From positions 17,558-81,557 of the forward strand of contig MPNW01000083.1 of the NCBI GenBank assembly GCA_011800805.1: a stretch of DNA of 64,000 nt, in the 5' to 3' direction. Within the stretch, counting starts at the first letter, position 1, and each line of letters starts with the position of its first letter. This document shows positions 36,200 to 51,100 of the stretch, one piece after another. Under the pieces are notes generated by a model. That model did no database searches. It was not told the DNA's origin and saw only the letters and a list, made by a program, of their open reading frames with translations. The translations under genes were made by a program, and so were the position numbers. The DNA comes from Hirudo medicinalis (lineage: Eukaryota > Annelida > Clitellata > Hirudinida > Hirudinidae).

Positions 36200-39100
36200 T
36201 CAGATGTAGGTTATTTCAAGTTCTTCAAGATCTGTTTCCCTGCTATTACTCAGCAAGAATAGGCCATTATCCTTGGTGCTGCCAATGAGCTGTTGGTCTC
36301 CCATGCAATATAACAATCTTATGAATAAGGCTTCATTAAATATAATGCTAATCAGTTAGGACCAAAGTTTGTTTGTGACTCACGACAACACGGGTGGGCG
36401 GATAAGTGCTGTTCTCCCAAAAGGTGCAATTTCCCTCAGCAGAATGAGGTCCCAAGAACTGTAAAATCTTCAAATAGAAAATGCAGTTTCATGAATTGAA
36501 CAGATTTTGATATATAAAAAAAATATAGTGAATATAGATGACAAAATTTGCAATAGGTTGGTTAGATCCTTATTGTCACAGCCTGTTATACTGACATCAT
36601 GCTTATTTATAGCATTTAAGACATGTCACAATTGCTAATTGGTTTCATAACTAAATTCCATATGAGTGCCTTATATTTTGCTTGTCCCTAGTGGATTGCT
36701 AATGTACTGAGGGATAATATGTTCTTTTTTGAATTGCCTGTTTCCATGATTTATGGCCTTGCCCTCTCAGGAACTACTCTTTTCATACGCTCATGAAGAT
36801 TGAATAAATGATGGATCCTAAGTGTAGTAAAAGTGTTTTTCTTGATTACAGTTAGATACAGCTTTAGAACGGTTAGTTCGATTAAGTCTGCAGTGTCGCT
36901 GAGAAGCATTATTTTTGAGAATCTGTAACCCAAGAGTGGCTAAGGCCTTTTCTCATTTTTGCTTACCTTATAAGTTCAAAAATTGAAAGGCTGTTAAAAC
37001 CTCCTGTGATGAATAATTCTGCACCTGTTCATGTCTGGGTTTACTAATATTTTCGAATTTGTTCTAGTGAGTTATTAAATTATTTTGCTCTAGAGATAAC
37101 TGCATTGTACTCTTTCCAGGGTCCCTCCTTTGGATGTGGAGTCCATATTTGTCTAGAGTACTGATCAAAACTTTAGAAATGCTTCAAAACAACATTGTTT
37201 GTTGTTTTTGTTGCTAATAACTTTTTTTTTATCTTTGCTACCTTTATGTGATGCATAGATGCTTTGCCATTCTTGCGATGTTATTATTCTTAAGTCTCTT
37301 AGTTGGACTGTTTTAACAGAATACGTCATCAGTATCAGTATCAGTAGTTAGCACCAGCAAAGTATTTATTATAGTGTATGTGTTTATTATAATATGAATA
37401 GTATTAATATCACCTATCAAGACTCTTCAGGAAATATTCAACATACTCTTTCCTGCTAACTTTCTTACATCTAGACCATCGTTATATATTCAAAGTGATG
37501 CAGGTCTCAGTGGTGAAATGCAAGACAAATGGCAAGGTTGAATGATGCCACGTCAACATATCAATAAATCACTTTATCTCATCAAACCAGTTGCAAATTT
37601 TAGAAAAATTCGTGAATTTGTATGGAAAGGCCTCTCTTAGAATGGGGATGTGATCAGAATATGTTGAGTCTTAATGAGCTTGAAGTGATGCGAATGATCT
37701 AACCTGATGCTGCCACTCTTCAAGCCAGCAGCTATGATGTTTATATTTCTTCCCTCAGTTCTTGATGAGAATATCAAGCATTTTACTTTGTCCTCTTTTA
37801 CCTTTGTTACAGCAATCTTTTTGCCATTTATGTTGTGTAGTATGAGAGCGCTGCTCGGAGTATTGGAACCTGTACTTCGTGGATATATGGTTTTTGCATG
37901 CAGTAACAATGTGTGATAGTAACATATATTTTACTGTCAGTAACATTGCTAATGTTATATTTATTATGTGGATGTTTTATAACTTTCAAGGCTTGGGTTG
38001 GTGACCTGTGACCTACCATGGTAACTAGCAGATACCAAATCTCCAAGAGTTTGGCTTGTTCCAAGGGCATTCACACTGTGATTGTGATCCTTTATACATC
38101 TAACAAAATTCAAGCTGGTGGGAAAGAATGAATGAGATGTGATAGAACAACGGAATGCTAAATTTGATCGTATAGATTACATTATACCTATTGAGATCCC
38201 AGCTATGGATGATGCCATCTGCTGATGAGCTGAAGAATAGTCTGAATGGTGTGCATGCCTTTATGTCTGTGATGTCTGTTTTGTGCCCGTAGAGGAACGT
38301 GTGGCTTTCATTTGTCAATGGAAAAGTCTATTTCATAAAATTTACAATATAATAAACAGTTAAATGACATTGTCAAATTACTTTCTGTATTTTGTATGCA
38401 TTTTGATTAAATTTGTGAGTCAAACTTGTAGTTTCATGTATTTCTTGCTTTATAACAGTTTATAGAAATAATAGTGAGTAAATGAACAAATCATCTAAAT
38501 GTGTGACACGAAAGCTCCACTTTTAATGACTTTCTTTAATTGCAGCCATATGGGCAATGATAGGGCATTAACGTTTCTTATTTTCTTGCATGTAGATCCT
38601 CATATAGTTTCAAAATCTCACTAACACAAAGAATTTTATATTTTTGTAAACAAAACTTACACTTGTGTTGCACTTGTTTAGGTGATAGACAACTATCATT
38701 CCAGATTCCGTTCCAAAGATTAAAATACCTTCGTCAAAAATTGATTCGCATCTGGTGACCTACACAAATTGTTAAAAACTATGTATCTTATGAATCGGAT
38801 TGCTTTAATAAAACATTTTGGCCTATTTATTAATGGATTGGTTGTAATGCCTTGTGTTGAGGGACACTCCAATTTAGGTATCTTGTTTTTCTTTCACTGT
38901 TCATCAATTTAATTCTTCCATCTGGTCTGTTCCAATGCACTGCTGTCCACATTGAATCTATGTCAAATGAGTTGGAAAACATTAAAATGGTCGGAAAGAT
39001 CGTGTTGCTACATTTGTTTTTAAATCTGGTGGTTTAGACCAATTAATTTCTGTGAAAGTTATGTTTGTTACCTTGTTCCTTGGTTACAGTCTTGTCATGA

Positions 39101-42100
39101 GAAAGTGCAAATAGATTTGTGTGCAGGACTGACATGAATCTGACAGTTGTCTGCTTTTGCCTGGTGTTCCAAACTAAGAATGGCAAGTCACTTTCTGGAG
39201 ATCCCACATACTTTCCCCATCTGAGACCTGATAAATCTGAGTTGCGAGGGAGCTGTTGCACAATTTTAACATGATTTATTGTTGTTATTATTATTAATGT
39301 GATGATCTTAGTAAGATTGAGACTTACACTGCCAGAGGATTTCTTTAGAGGACTGATGAATGAGGGAAGTGGATGTGGTGAGGTGAACATCTGTTTGGGC
39401 ACTTGTCCACAGGTCCTTATGTGTGATAGGAGAGACCTAGTTTCAAGATCATCGTCGTTGGCCTCATGTTCTCCATATGTCTGTTGTAAAATATTGCATT
39501 GAAATTGTGAATTCGTCGTTTATTCTTACAAGTGATTTTGTAGTGTTGAAGGGCACATGCTGTTATAAACGTCATTATATCATTACATTATTGTTACTGT
39601 TTATTTTTTGTGTTTTGTTGGGTTTTGAATATAATTTATGTTGGGGTCATCACAGTTTTAGCTGTAGAGGTGTAAATCCTAAAAAGTTGTATTCACATTT
39701 TTGTGGTACACATTGAGAGATGACAAGGCAGGCTTTCCTCTTTGCTTAAATCCAAAAACCAAATCGATCCAAGAAGGGAGGTTTATTGAAACATGGTCTG
39801 ATTCAAGTGCCTGTCTGTGAACAAGGATGAAAGTTCTTGCTTTTCCAGCACTCCATGGAGGAAGAAGCACATCATTAATGTGAGTTCCCTTTTGTCTCCT
39901 TCCAAAGTTGAATCCTTTCAATAATAATGAATGCATTCAATGCAAAATGAACAGTTAGTCATTATATCTACATCTGCCATCGTCAACAATGAATTCATTT
40001 ATTATTAGAATTCATATGAACTGATCAAGTGACCTTCGCTATTTTCTAGTATCTCGGGAAAATAGAAAAATTCTGGTATCAATTCTTTAGCGTCATTATT
40101 TATCCCACTTGTCAAGATGCTGTAACAATCTCCAATCGAACTAAATATTCGATCTGCATAATCAAATTGACCTCCTGTAATGAGAAATTATTGCTACATT
40201 ACATTTGATGTAAAAGTTTAAATATCTCGCATGAGTGCAATCTACTATTTATAGATGTAATTCTTGTGCACAGGTTTGAATGATGCAGCTGAATGTGTTC
40301 ACAAGATTACATTTTTGTTTTGATTTTTGGATTTATTGCATCATGCTATTCATTAACCTTGGAATTCAACAAAAAGTTGGGTAAAGGGTGGCAATCTGAG
40401 GTTGTAATAGAGAACCACTACTGCATTCATTGGGAAGTTATGGCAGTGATAAGCTGGTTTTTGTGCCATGTCATCACCTGTTATCATGTCTTGCTCTAAT
40501 TGCTGAATATGATAAAGTTAAGCATCAGCAAATTGTAAACATATTGTCAACCAGTACCATGAACTAACTGCAAACATTTTGATTTTGTTCTTCTCTTGAT
40601 TTGGTGTCTGGGCAAAAATGTTCTTTTCAAGATTCCTGAGAAACAAATTAATTGCACTATTAAGTATTATATCATCATAATGTAATTTACTGGATATAAT
40701 TTCCATTTGGTATCTAGTTTTGCACAATCTTAGAATTTTATGGGTCGATCTTAATAATGACTAAATAGAATATTAAGCTCGACATTTTTCATTATGCACC
40801 TGTATATCGATGGATTGTTTAGATTGATATGTTTGGAGTTGTAGCTGGAGAAAATATATGGAAAGATTGGATATTGAGTGATGTCATTGAGTAATCTGCC
40901 TGACAAAGCATTGAGTTTCATGAGGTATTCAAAATTTGTTATTTTCCCTTTTGTCCATTTTTTGACCAAAGATTGAATATCTGTTTCGAAAACGAGGTTT
41001 GGTGGTCGTTTCTTAACTATTATGGAATGCACGTCCTCTCGGTCCTGAGAAGTTTGGGGCAAAAATTGATAAATTGAATGCATTTCTTCTTCTTTTTTTA
41101 AACATTGATGAATAAATTCTTAAGGAATTATTGTTAATTGGAGTTTCTCACCTTCATTGTTTGAAATGCAAACAAGTATGATTGACCAGTTTTTAGGCTG
41201 ATTTGTAAACAATTGTCTCTTAGTAGATGTCGGTGCTTCAACAGTGAGGATGTGTCTTTGATGTTGAGGATGATTAGTTGATTTCTATTGCTGGTATCTT
41301 CAAACTTCAGAATGGGGAAATGAGTTCATCAGTTTGGAATTATTAATTTTGTTAAAAAAATATGTTAATTGTTAGTCAACTTATGTAAACATCTGTTCTT
41401 AAGGATTTTTCTGCACTGTGGTGAGTTTTCATTGTGGTAATGATGTTATGTGTGGAAGAGCATTGGTGTGTGATTCAAATTAATACTTTCTAATGGTCTG
41501 AAATTACTTGAGCAGCAACATGTTTCTGGTGTAAACCTCAAACAATATTGGAACCTGGAGATCACCTGGATGTTTGCTTCGTTGGTGTCAGCATTGTTGC
41601 TAGCAACAAAGAAAAGGGTATTGTCAATGATGAACAAGTTCCCCTGAGCTGATGGTGATGATGAGATTGCGATGTTGCTGCATATTGTCGTGTACCTTTG
41701 TTGTGATAATCGTTGGCATGTTACTTTGACATTTATTTAGAAAATAATTTCTTTATGCTGGTTTGCTTGCTAAAAGCAGCGTTGAATAATTTAGACTGGC
41801 TTGGTTTGATTATTAATGTATCAACAGAGACATAACTTAAAATGAATAAATAGAAGAAATTTAAAAAATCTACATTCTGACCAACTGAACTCACTCAATG
41901 TCTTGAATGTGGTGAAGTTTGAATGCTAAAGATGAAAGTGTTCTGTTGATTGTTGCATCAGAAAAAAGAAATTGAAGAGGCTCATTTCTGCAATACTCAA
42001 ATCCTTAAAAATAAATAATTTTATACATTACCATTAAAGACATGTTGCATGTAAATATTCCCTTCATCTGTGTGATTGATACTTATGTAATATTGATGTA

Positions 42101-45100
42101 CATTTGTGGTATTACTCGATCTATCTTGCTGTGTGGAGGTGAAGAAAACTTTTGGAAGGTTGATGTGGCACCTCTTTGTCCTCATTCTCACTCCAATTGG
42201 CCCTTCAGTTTCATCCAGCATCCATGATTGTTTGTTCAGATCACTTCTGTACCAAATGGCTCTGATAGGAAAAAATGTGATCCAATCATCTGTGTTAGAA
42301 ACTGGAAATTTGAAAAATTTAGAATTCATGAATTGCAATTGAAAATGCTGAAAGTTTGCAATCATAAGGAGCAGTAATCCACATATTTGTTTCTTTCGAG
42401 AATTAAAGATCATTACTAGGAAGCTGACTTGTTATTGCCATTCGATGATTTGATTAGGATTCATTTATTAAACAATTCATTCTGAATTCATTGTATTGAA
42501 TTCAAGTAAAAACCTCTCATGTGCAAGGGAGTCAATTAGTTTCCTCCAGTTTGTAGATGTTGAAGCTTGCTCCACAATTGTTTTTTGAAGATATATTTGA
42601 AATTTTTGATTGGAGTTCATTTGGAGGCTGACTATATCTTGTGTGTTTCTTGAAGATGCCATGCTCACTTTCTTGGAGAGGTCATTCAAATGGTTGTCAC
42701 AGCTAAAATGAAGATTTTGGATTTGTAATTTAAGAACTTGCAAAAGATATTAAATTGTGATCGATTTGTGGTGATTACGTTGATCTTTCTTCATTCGTTT
42801 TCTTATTCCATTGTTGTTGCTTAAGCTCAAAGTCCTTTCTATATTGAGATAGATCTAAGAGTGTGTTCAAGTCCTGGAAATATTAAATATCCATCTTATG
42901 ATACACCAAATTATTATATCATCAAGATCGAGCCACTGCATCATTACATTTCGATAATTCACAAAACAAATGGGATTTTGAAGGATATTTTGTGAAATAC
43001 CAAAGATTTAGCAGATGATTGCTGGTAATCAAGGTTCAAAGATTTGTTTGAATCTTGCAAAAGTTTCTCAAATGTCTCAATGTTCTCTTGCTCATCTGGA
43101 GATAAAGCGAGGAAGTTGTCCTTCGTGTATTTTGTCAGGTTGGCTTTCAACCACAGGATCTGCAGTTTTTATTTGGTTAAAATTGTTAAAGTTGAACAAG
43201 ACAATGGCTCTTAAAACCAATGGAAACAAAAAAATTCACCATGATGTTGTTGGAGAGATATTTCAAGAAGTGGGGATTTGAGTTGATGATTGACAAAAAA
43301 TAATCTACATGATTTTCATCATTCCTTGATTCATAAAGAAGAAGGTTCATCAGATTTGCTAGCTGTGTGTTTAATTTTGATATAAAATTATATGAAATTT
43401 TAAAAATTAATCATGTGCAGAGATTCACAAACCAGTATGGAAGTTGTCTTTTGAATCCTTGAAAGAGTTTTATGAATGAAGCATCTGTCATGTGTTGCCT
43501 GCAAGGCAAATATATGAAATCAATGATGATACTAAATGCATTTGGAAATATGTTTTTTTAATCACTCTGTAAGTGGAGTTTAGTCTGAGAATGAATTTGA
43601 TCAAGTTGCACTGAATTTCCCTATTTGGCACATGCATGTAAAGAGATGATTCAATAGTTAATTTGAGGAAACACTCGAGTTTATTGGCGAGGTTTTTGTC
43701 GCTCATTCTGTTGGAATCAATGAAGTAATTCATGGCAAAGGCTCTGTCATCGTCGTCAGATGCAAGACTGCTCGATGATGTCAGTGATGGGCACGATGAC
43801 GATGTGAATGGATCATTCATGTTTTCATCTGCAGAAAGGTCATTCCTTCAAAAAGCTTGTTTTTTTAACTGAGATTTATTAAGTAAATTAAATTTGTTAT
43901 TGAAGATTAACTAAAGTTAAATGTTTTTATTCTTACAATGTTCCATATCAATGGTGAATGTTGCATGCATGTTTGCTTAACCACAATCAAAAGCTTGATT
44001 TGAAGGCATTGAAATTTCAACACTTAATTCTTGTAAAAGTAAATGTTTTTACCACTGCTGGCAAACTGAGAATTGCTGTACATCGACATTTGAGGAACCA
44101 AACTGCTTTGACTATTTTGTTGGACAAACCTCACCAAAAAGTTCTTTTCGATGTATGTTGTTATGGTGTTGATAATGGTTTGTTCTGCCATATTTCTTCC
44201 CCAGCCAAATGGAAAAGCTGATAAAATGTTGATATTGAAAGTTCATAACATATTCTCAATATTGAAAATGATGGAAAATGTGATTCATACAGTTTGAATG
44301 TTCAAATCTTTGCACGAGATGGTAAATGTGGAAGAAATGCTCCTGAACTGTCTTGGAAGAACTAAAATTCAATGAAACTTTTAAGTTGTCCTTTGAATGT
44401 TGATGTAATCATTACAGGGAATCAGGAATGCCGAACTAACAAAAATGCATGACATGTAACTGAGCCAATCAGAGACAAAATTGCTTCAATGAGTTGGGAA
44501 TCATTTTGCATAGTTCTGTCCATTAACAACAATTTGTTGCACAAAACATTCACCACTCCGTTACTCAACAGTACTTCAGGAATTGCAGACATTAGCACCA
44601 ACTCATCATCATACACCTGTCATAGGAAGATGGTTTCATCATTAGTTATTCATTAACACTTGGGTTGCTATCAATGTCAATATGTATGAAATCAATGCAT
44701 GTCCGATTACCCGACGAAGGATGTCGATGACTTTGAGCGACAGTTTGCTATCTAAATGTTCCAATGGACCGAGAAGTAAAAGGATAGCTGACGGCGTAAT
44801 GATATCTCTCAAATTCATTGTTTCTGAGCTGTTATGTGGATTATTAGTCAACATCGAAATTTTGTCGTTACCGATCGCAAAATTCAAACCTTTGATTTGA
44901 AGGGAAAATCAATTCAATAATTAATTCCAACATCTGTTCATCCATTTCAATCCTATGGAACTGATTGGCTAACATGTGAAAATTTCCATAATCTGACCAA
45001 ACCTTGAATACTTCTTTGTTTGATTTCACAAGCAAACCCTTCAAAACCTGAGAATGCAACATTTTGGTAAAACTCGTTGAATTGAAAACTGGAGCTATTT

Positions 45101-48100
45101 TAAATTTGAGAAACATTATTTGAGAATTAGTGAAAATGCTGGTTTTGAGTGGTTTACTAAATTGCTTACCAGAATTGTTGATTACAGTGTTGCCATGAAT
45201 AATTACAGATGGAAAAGTATTCAAAATCTCTTAACTATTTTTCATTCACATTTTGAAGCAACAAGGTGTGTCATGAATTATATCCATTATTCTAATTTAA
45301 ATGTGATGCAAGAGTTCAAAAGCCAAAGGAAATTCTAACCTTCATCGAAGCAGTTCTTATGTGTTTGTGTTCACTGCTTATGAGGACGAAGAGTGTTTGA
45401 ATGATGGTGGCGTCTTTTGACAATTTGTTCCTTGTGCTGGTGTCCAATTTTTCACAAAGTGTCTCCAGTGTTTCTAATAAACCTTTAGATTTGGTATGTA
45501 TTATTCATATTTTGTTTAAATATAGATTCCATGCATTGCCAGTATTCTTGATTAGATCTCACTATTGACTTAACATACTAATATTACATTTTTCTCCTAC
45601 TGTCCTACTGAATACAGTCAATTTTATTATTCCTAATGTGTTGTTGGCCCTTTTGTTCTGAATGTTGACATGTTGCTTTTTTTTATAATTGAACTGATCT
45701 TTCTCTCCTTCATTTTTGTGATCACTTTAATTACTAGTTATACTATTCTGACTGATTCTTGTTATTCTTCCATAGAGAACGGTTACAAGTTATTTACCAA
45801 AGTAAATGTCATTTGACACTTGAGTGAAATCCTTCTTCTCTGTTCATTTGATTATTTTTGTGCTATTCACTAATTTTTATATTCATTAAAATTTCTCCAT
45901 CTTTTTTTTGCTGCTTCATCTATTCTTCATTTGATTCAAACCTTTACCTTGAATTTAAATATTTTGTTGATAAATGTTAAGATGTTCTTTTGTATTTGTT
46001 TTTTGTATCTTCAAATCATATGTATTGTTTCCACAAAGGTTGCTCCTAACGTGTTGAACTACAAACTATCTCTTACGAAGTTTTGAAATATCCTTTCTTT
46101 CTGCCTTCCTTTCAACTTCAGTTTGTGTGCTACTTAAAAATCTTTCACAGGCAGAGAGTTTACTAACTGCCTCACTTAATTATCTTAATTATCATCAGTA
46201 AGAGCCTTTACTCTGTCCTCTCCAACCACAGTGTCTCTGAACAACTTGACAATCTGCCATTAACAACTGGCATCTTGTCAATTTTCTTCAACTTAACCCA
46301 CAGAAATCCGAATTTATGTTTATCGGCACACCCATACATCTCAAGAATCTATCTCCCCCATCTTCAATAAACATCGCCGGCACTACTCTTCCTTCTTCTT
46401 CTACTACCCTAAAACTCCTCGGCATCACCTTTGACTCCCACCTCAGCTTTAGACAGCACACCATCTCTATAATAAAATCATGCAGCCACCTCATCTGGGC
46501 TATCAGACATATCCGTCCATTCCTCTCTGTTGACACAACTTCTGCTCTTGCATGCAGTCTGGTCCTCTCTCGTCTTGACTACTGCAACTCCCTCCTCTAC
46601 GGTACCTCTGCCTCACTTATCCACTCCCTTCAGCGCACCGAAAATAATCTAGCCAAGCTCGTTCTTCTCAATCCCAGCCTTAACGGCTCTGAATGCCTGA
46701 GGCAACTGCACTGGTTACCTATATACCTTTGCATCATCTTCAAAATCTCCTTAATCACTTATCGTACTCTAGCTACATCCAATCCTCCTTATCTCAACCA
46801 ACTCATTCACCGCCGCCATATTCCCAACCACCTTCGTTCATCCTCCACAATTCATCTTCACCAACCGGTCCATAGACCATCCATCGTCAATCGAAGTTTC
46901 ACCTATGCCTCACCTGCCGTCTGGAACGACCTTCCCCCCATCATTCGGTCTTAACCCACTTTTAAACTCTTCAAGCGCCAGTTGAAGACTCACCTGTTCA
47001 AGATAGCGATAAACTAAGAACCGAGGTGCCTCTGACGCTCTGCATACGACGCCATAAAAATGAACTATTATTATTATTATTATTATTATTATCTATCTGA
47101 TTTTAATTACATCTTAAGGAGTTTTCAATATGTTGTTTCATATTTTAAGCATTCTAGAGAAATAACTCATTATTTTAATGTTTAAATTGCTGTGAATCAA
47201 GCTCTCAAACCTTTGCTTATAAATAGGATTTCATTGGATCTTGCATGATGGCAATTATTTGATTTGTTGTGGTTGTTAGTGCCTGAAAGAATAACAAGAC
47301 AATTACTGAAATTTGATGAGATTTGATCTTGAATAAATCACAACATCAACACCTGCATTGAAGTATTCTCTAACATCTTCTTCGAATGACATCTCAAAGC
47401 TACTCGGTGTTGACATTGAAAAGATATCTTTAACTGCAATAATTACAAAAATATTTATCTGTTTATATTTTTGATAACACTCTCAAACGTGAGGAAAATC
47501 AGAGTAAAAATAAATTCTTTGGGCATTTAATGAAAGCTATCACTCATTTTTCTGTTGCAACATTTCATGATCAGTTTGATGCCATTTAATAGCATGTCAT
47601 AATGATATCTGTTGTCTGAATTATGATTCCATGCAAGTTTTGTTCTCTGGTGGTCTTACATGACATAACATTTATAGTGTTTTAAGGAGACTAATGTCTA
47701 TGATAAACAATTTCTTTTTAATTCGATTTCCAAATTTCCATAATCCTATTTTTAATAATTCCACTATTGAATATATTGTCTCCTCATCTAGTTTGTTCCA
47801 CAGATTAACTACTCTTGTACTGAAGTAATTTAGCTTTGGAGCACACGTTGCCTTCCTGTACAGCTCACATCCATGCCCTATCGTGGAACTTCTTTTGGCC
47901 TTTTTAGCCTCTTGAACAATTCTATGAGATCACCTCTGTGTCTCCTTATTTCTAAATTTGCTAGTTTGCATCTTCTTAATCTCTCCTCATAACTCCAATT
48001 TCCTAGACCCTTCTTCACTTAATCATCCTTGTTGCTCTTCTCTGCACCATTTCCAAAGTTCCGATGTCCTCCTCCTAGTGGGGGTTCCAGACTTGTATGC

Positions 48101-51100
48101 ACACTCCGGATGGGGTCTCACCAATGCTTTATAAAACTTCAATATGATGCTTTTCTCCCTGCTGACCAGTCATCTTTGTCATACCTAGTACCCTGTTTGA
48201 TCTCTTAGCAGCTTCTGCACGTAGTTAATCTTCCACTCTTCTGCACAATCACTCCCAGATCTCTTTCTTGTTCTGACTGGTTTAATACATGTCCCCATAA
48301 TTCATATTCTACCATCCTATTCCTATTCCCCATATGCATGACTGAGTACTTGCTCACATTAAATAGCATCTGCCACTCCTGTGACCACTTATAAAATTTA
48401 ATTAGGTCTGTCCGAAATTCATCGACATCCTCTTTCTTACTTTTCTGCTGGCTTTTGTGTCATCTGCAAATTTAGATATTTTCGATGATATTCCATCATC
48501 AAGATCATTAATCACAGTAGTAGACACAGAAAAGTAAGGGGCCTAGTGCAGATCCTTGTGGAATATCACTCAGAATGGGTAGTCATCCAGAGCATATTCC
48601 TCCCATTCCTACTTTTTGCCTTCCATTGCCTAATCAATTTGCAAACAAGTTTAATAGTCTATCACTTATACCACATGCAATGAGCTTTTTTCTAATTATT
48701 AGTGTGGTACCTTATCAAATGCCTTAGCAAAATCTAAATATACAACATCCTCTCCCTAACAACCCAGTCATACAATTCTTCAAAGAACTCCAACAGTTTG
48801 TCAGACATGATCTGTTCCTGGTGAAGTCACGTTGACTCTTGAAGATTACCTTATTTCTCAAAAAACTTTTAACATGCAATCCTTGGTCATTTTTTCCATT
48901 ACCTTACATATAATGAGACTCCTTACATAGAAGTTAGACTCACCAGTCTATAGTTACCAGGTGAGTTTCTGCATACTTTTTTAAATAGGAGAACAACAAC
49001 TGTTCCTTGCAGTCCCTTGGTAGTTCTCTTGAGTTGAAGGACTTCTTGAACAAATTTGCCAAAGCCTCAATTTATACCCTTGTCTCATAAAGAAGTTTTG
49101 GATGGATGCCAACCTCTCAAGAATGTTTTTCTCTTTCTCATCTCTCTTTCAAATTGAATGTTCATCACTTAATCAGTAAGATTTCCAGTAATACTGGCAT
49201 AATCTCATGCATAAGAAGCTATATTAATAATAAAACAGTTATCATTTTGTTCTACCCCCTCATACATCCATATCTAAATTACTGCAACCTAATCTGGGCT
49301 TCCAATTACTCCACTATCTTACACGTCCTTTACTAATTCTTCATAAAAATTTCTACATGTTGCCTTATGCTTACCTTACAATATTCACACAAAGCCTATT
49401 TTTAAATAATTAAAGTTCATCAGATAAATCACTTCAGATTCTCAGATATTCTCATGCACAAACTAGGCCACCATATGTTGCCTATTCTATTTGATCCTCT
49501 ATTTTCAAATAAATCATCCATGCTTTAGTATAACATGCTTTCATCTCAAAATTATAGACCTGTTTTTGCTAAATCCAATATCAAAAGTCACTCAATTCTT
49601 TGCCAGGGACCAAGAATATGCCAGGATTCCACGCTTACGCTTATGGCGCTCTATAAATAAATATATTATTATTATTAAATGTTACTAATCAGCCAAACTT
49701 ATATGCTTTCAAATGTCTGCATTAAACAGCTGATCATCGACTCACCATTGTTTCTTTAACTTATTGTGTTCAATTCCCCATATTAACATTAACTTCACCC
49801 ATTAAGTCATGCTTCCTGTTGGACATCCATCATCGGGAATTCTCCCTTAGGATGTTCCTTTATGGTTATCATTTCAGTCTTTAGTTGGTTTATTTCGATT
49901 CTTGAATTGTAAGTATGCATTATAGTTACTTGTTGTTTTGTTTTCGTGTTATTTTATTATTTTATGTTTGGTTTTTTTAAATGATTAATGAATGAAGTGT
50001 TACACTGGAAAAAGTCATGTGATGAAGTATTTTCGAAATGTGAGGTGAATTTGCCATATCATAATTTGTTACAATTCATGAAATGATGACATGTAGACAT
50101 GTAATCACATTGATGAGGTCATACCCCAACTGTTGCTCCAGTAAAATGATGATGGTCTATGTGAGATAAATGTCTGTGTTGTTGGATGGAAAAGGAGGAG
50201 GAACTTTGTGATTTCATAGAAATATTCTTCCAGTTTTTTAATGTCCAAAGTGCTTTCTATGAAGTTCAAAAACACTTGGCTGCATTTATTGCAGGTAGCT
50301 TGAGACATGGATTGCATTGGTGATTGTAGTGGCCCTTTATTTGATTGTATTGAAAGATCTCTTTCATCATGAAGTCTTTCCTGCATTAAATGTTTGATTG
50401 ATTGATGCTTAAACAGTTGCAAATTAAAGTGAATTCATCAAAAGTATGAAAAGACAATAATGAACACTTTTGGATCTCAGAACACATGAGTTGAACATAT
50501 ATTGAACACATATCATACATCATGTGGTTCACATTTTCCATGCATTTTATCCACAAGTTCATCAAGCAAGGATTATGTGTTTCATCATCATTGTTAAATA
50601 CAAACTGACCATGATAATAGTCAACAGTTTGGTGAAAATTCCACTCATTTGAAGAATGTTGCCATCCACTGCTTTTGACTTTTTGGATGTGATTAGCTGC
50701 AGGGCCTCAAAAATCAAGAACCAAACTCCATCTTCACTCTCATTCCACACTTGCCTGTCAAGCAAAACTTCAAGCATGAATGTCACATCAACTGTGAATG
50801 CATTGGTGGAGATCATCTGAATGATGTGATGCTGAGATGGATTATTTGTGTGGTGACAGACTGATGTTATGGAAAGTCCATGGTTGGTGCTGAATTCCAA
50901 AAGGATCTGTCAAATAAATATTTCATTCAAATTTCATTTGTTTCAAATAGTTAATTTTTTATATTTTGTTTGTTGTTTTACTTTGAAATAGTTCTATGTT
51001 CAGTTTATGGGAATACAACTCGATGTTATTAATATTTTATATTTAAAGTGGTTTTAGGTGAATTTGTTGAAGAAGATCTTGGTTAAAATAACCCATTTCA

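Noticed and set aside
36969..37110. Candidate - strand exon with a GTAAGC donor upstream of the last LYST exons
   Set aside because: All three frames contain stops before the donor; it does not bridge the LYST reading frame.
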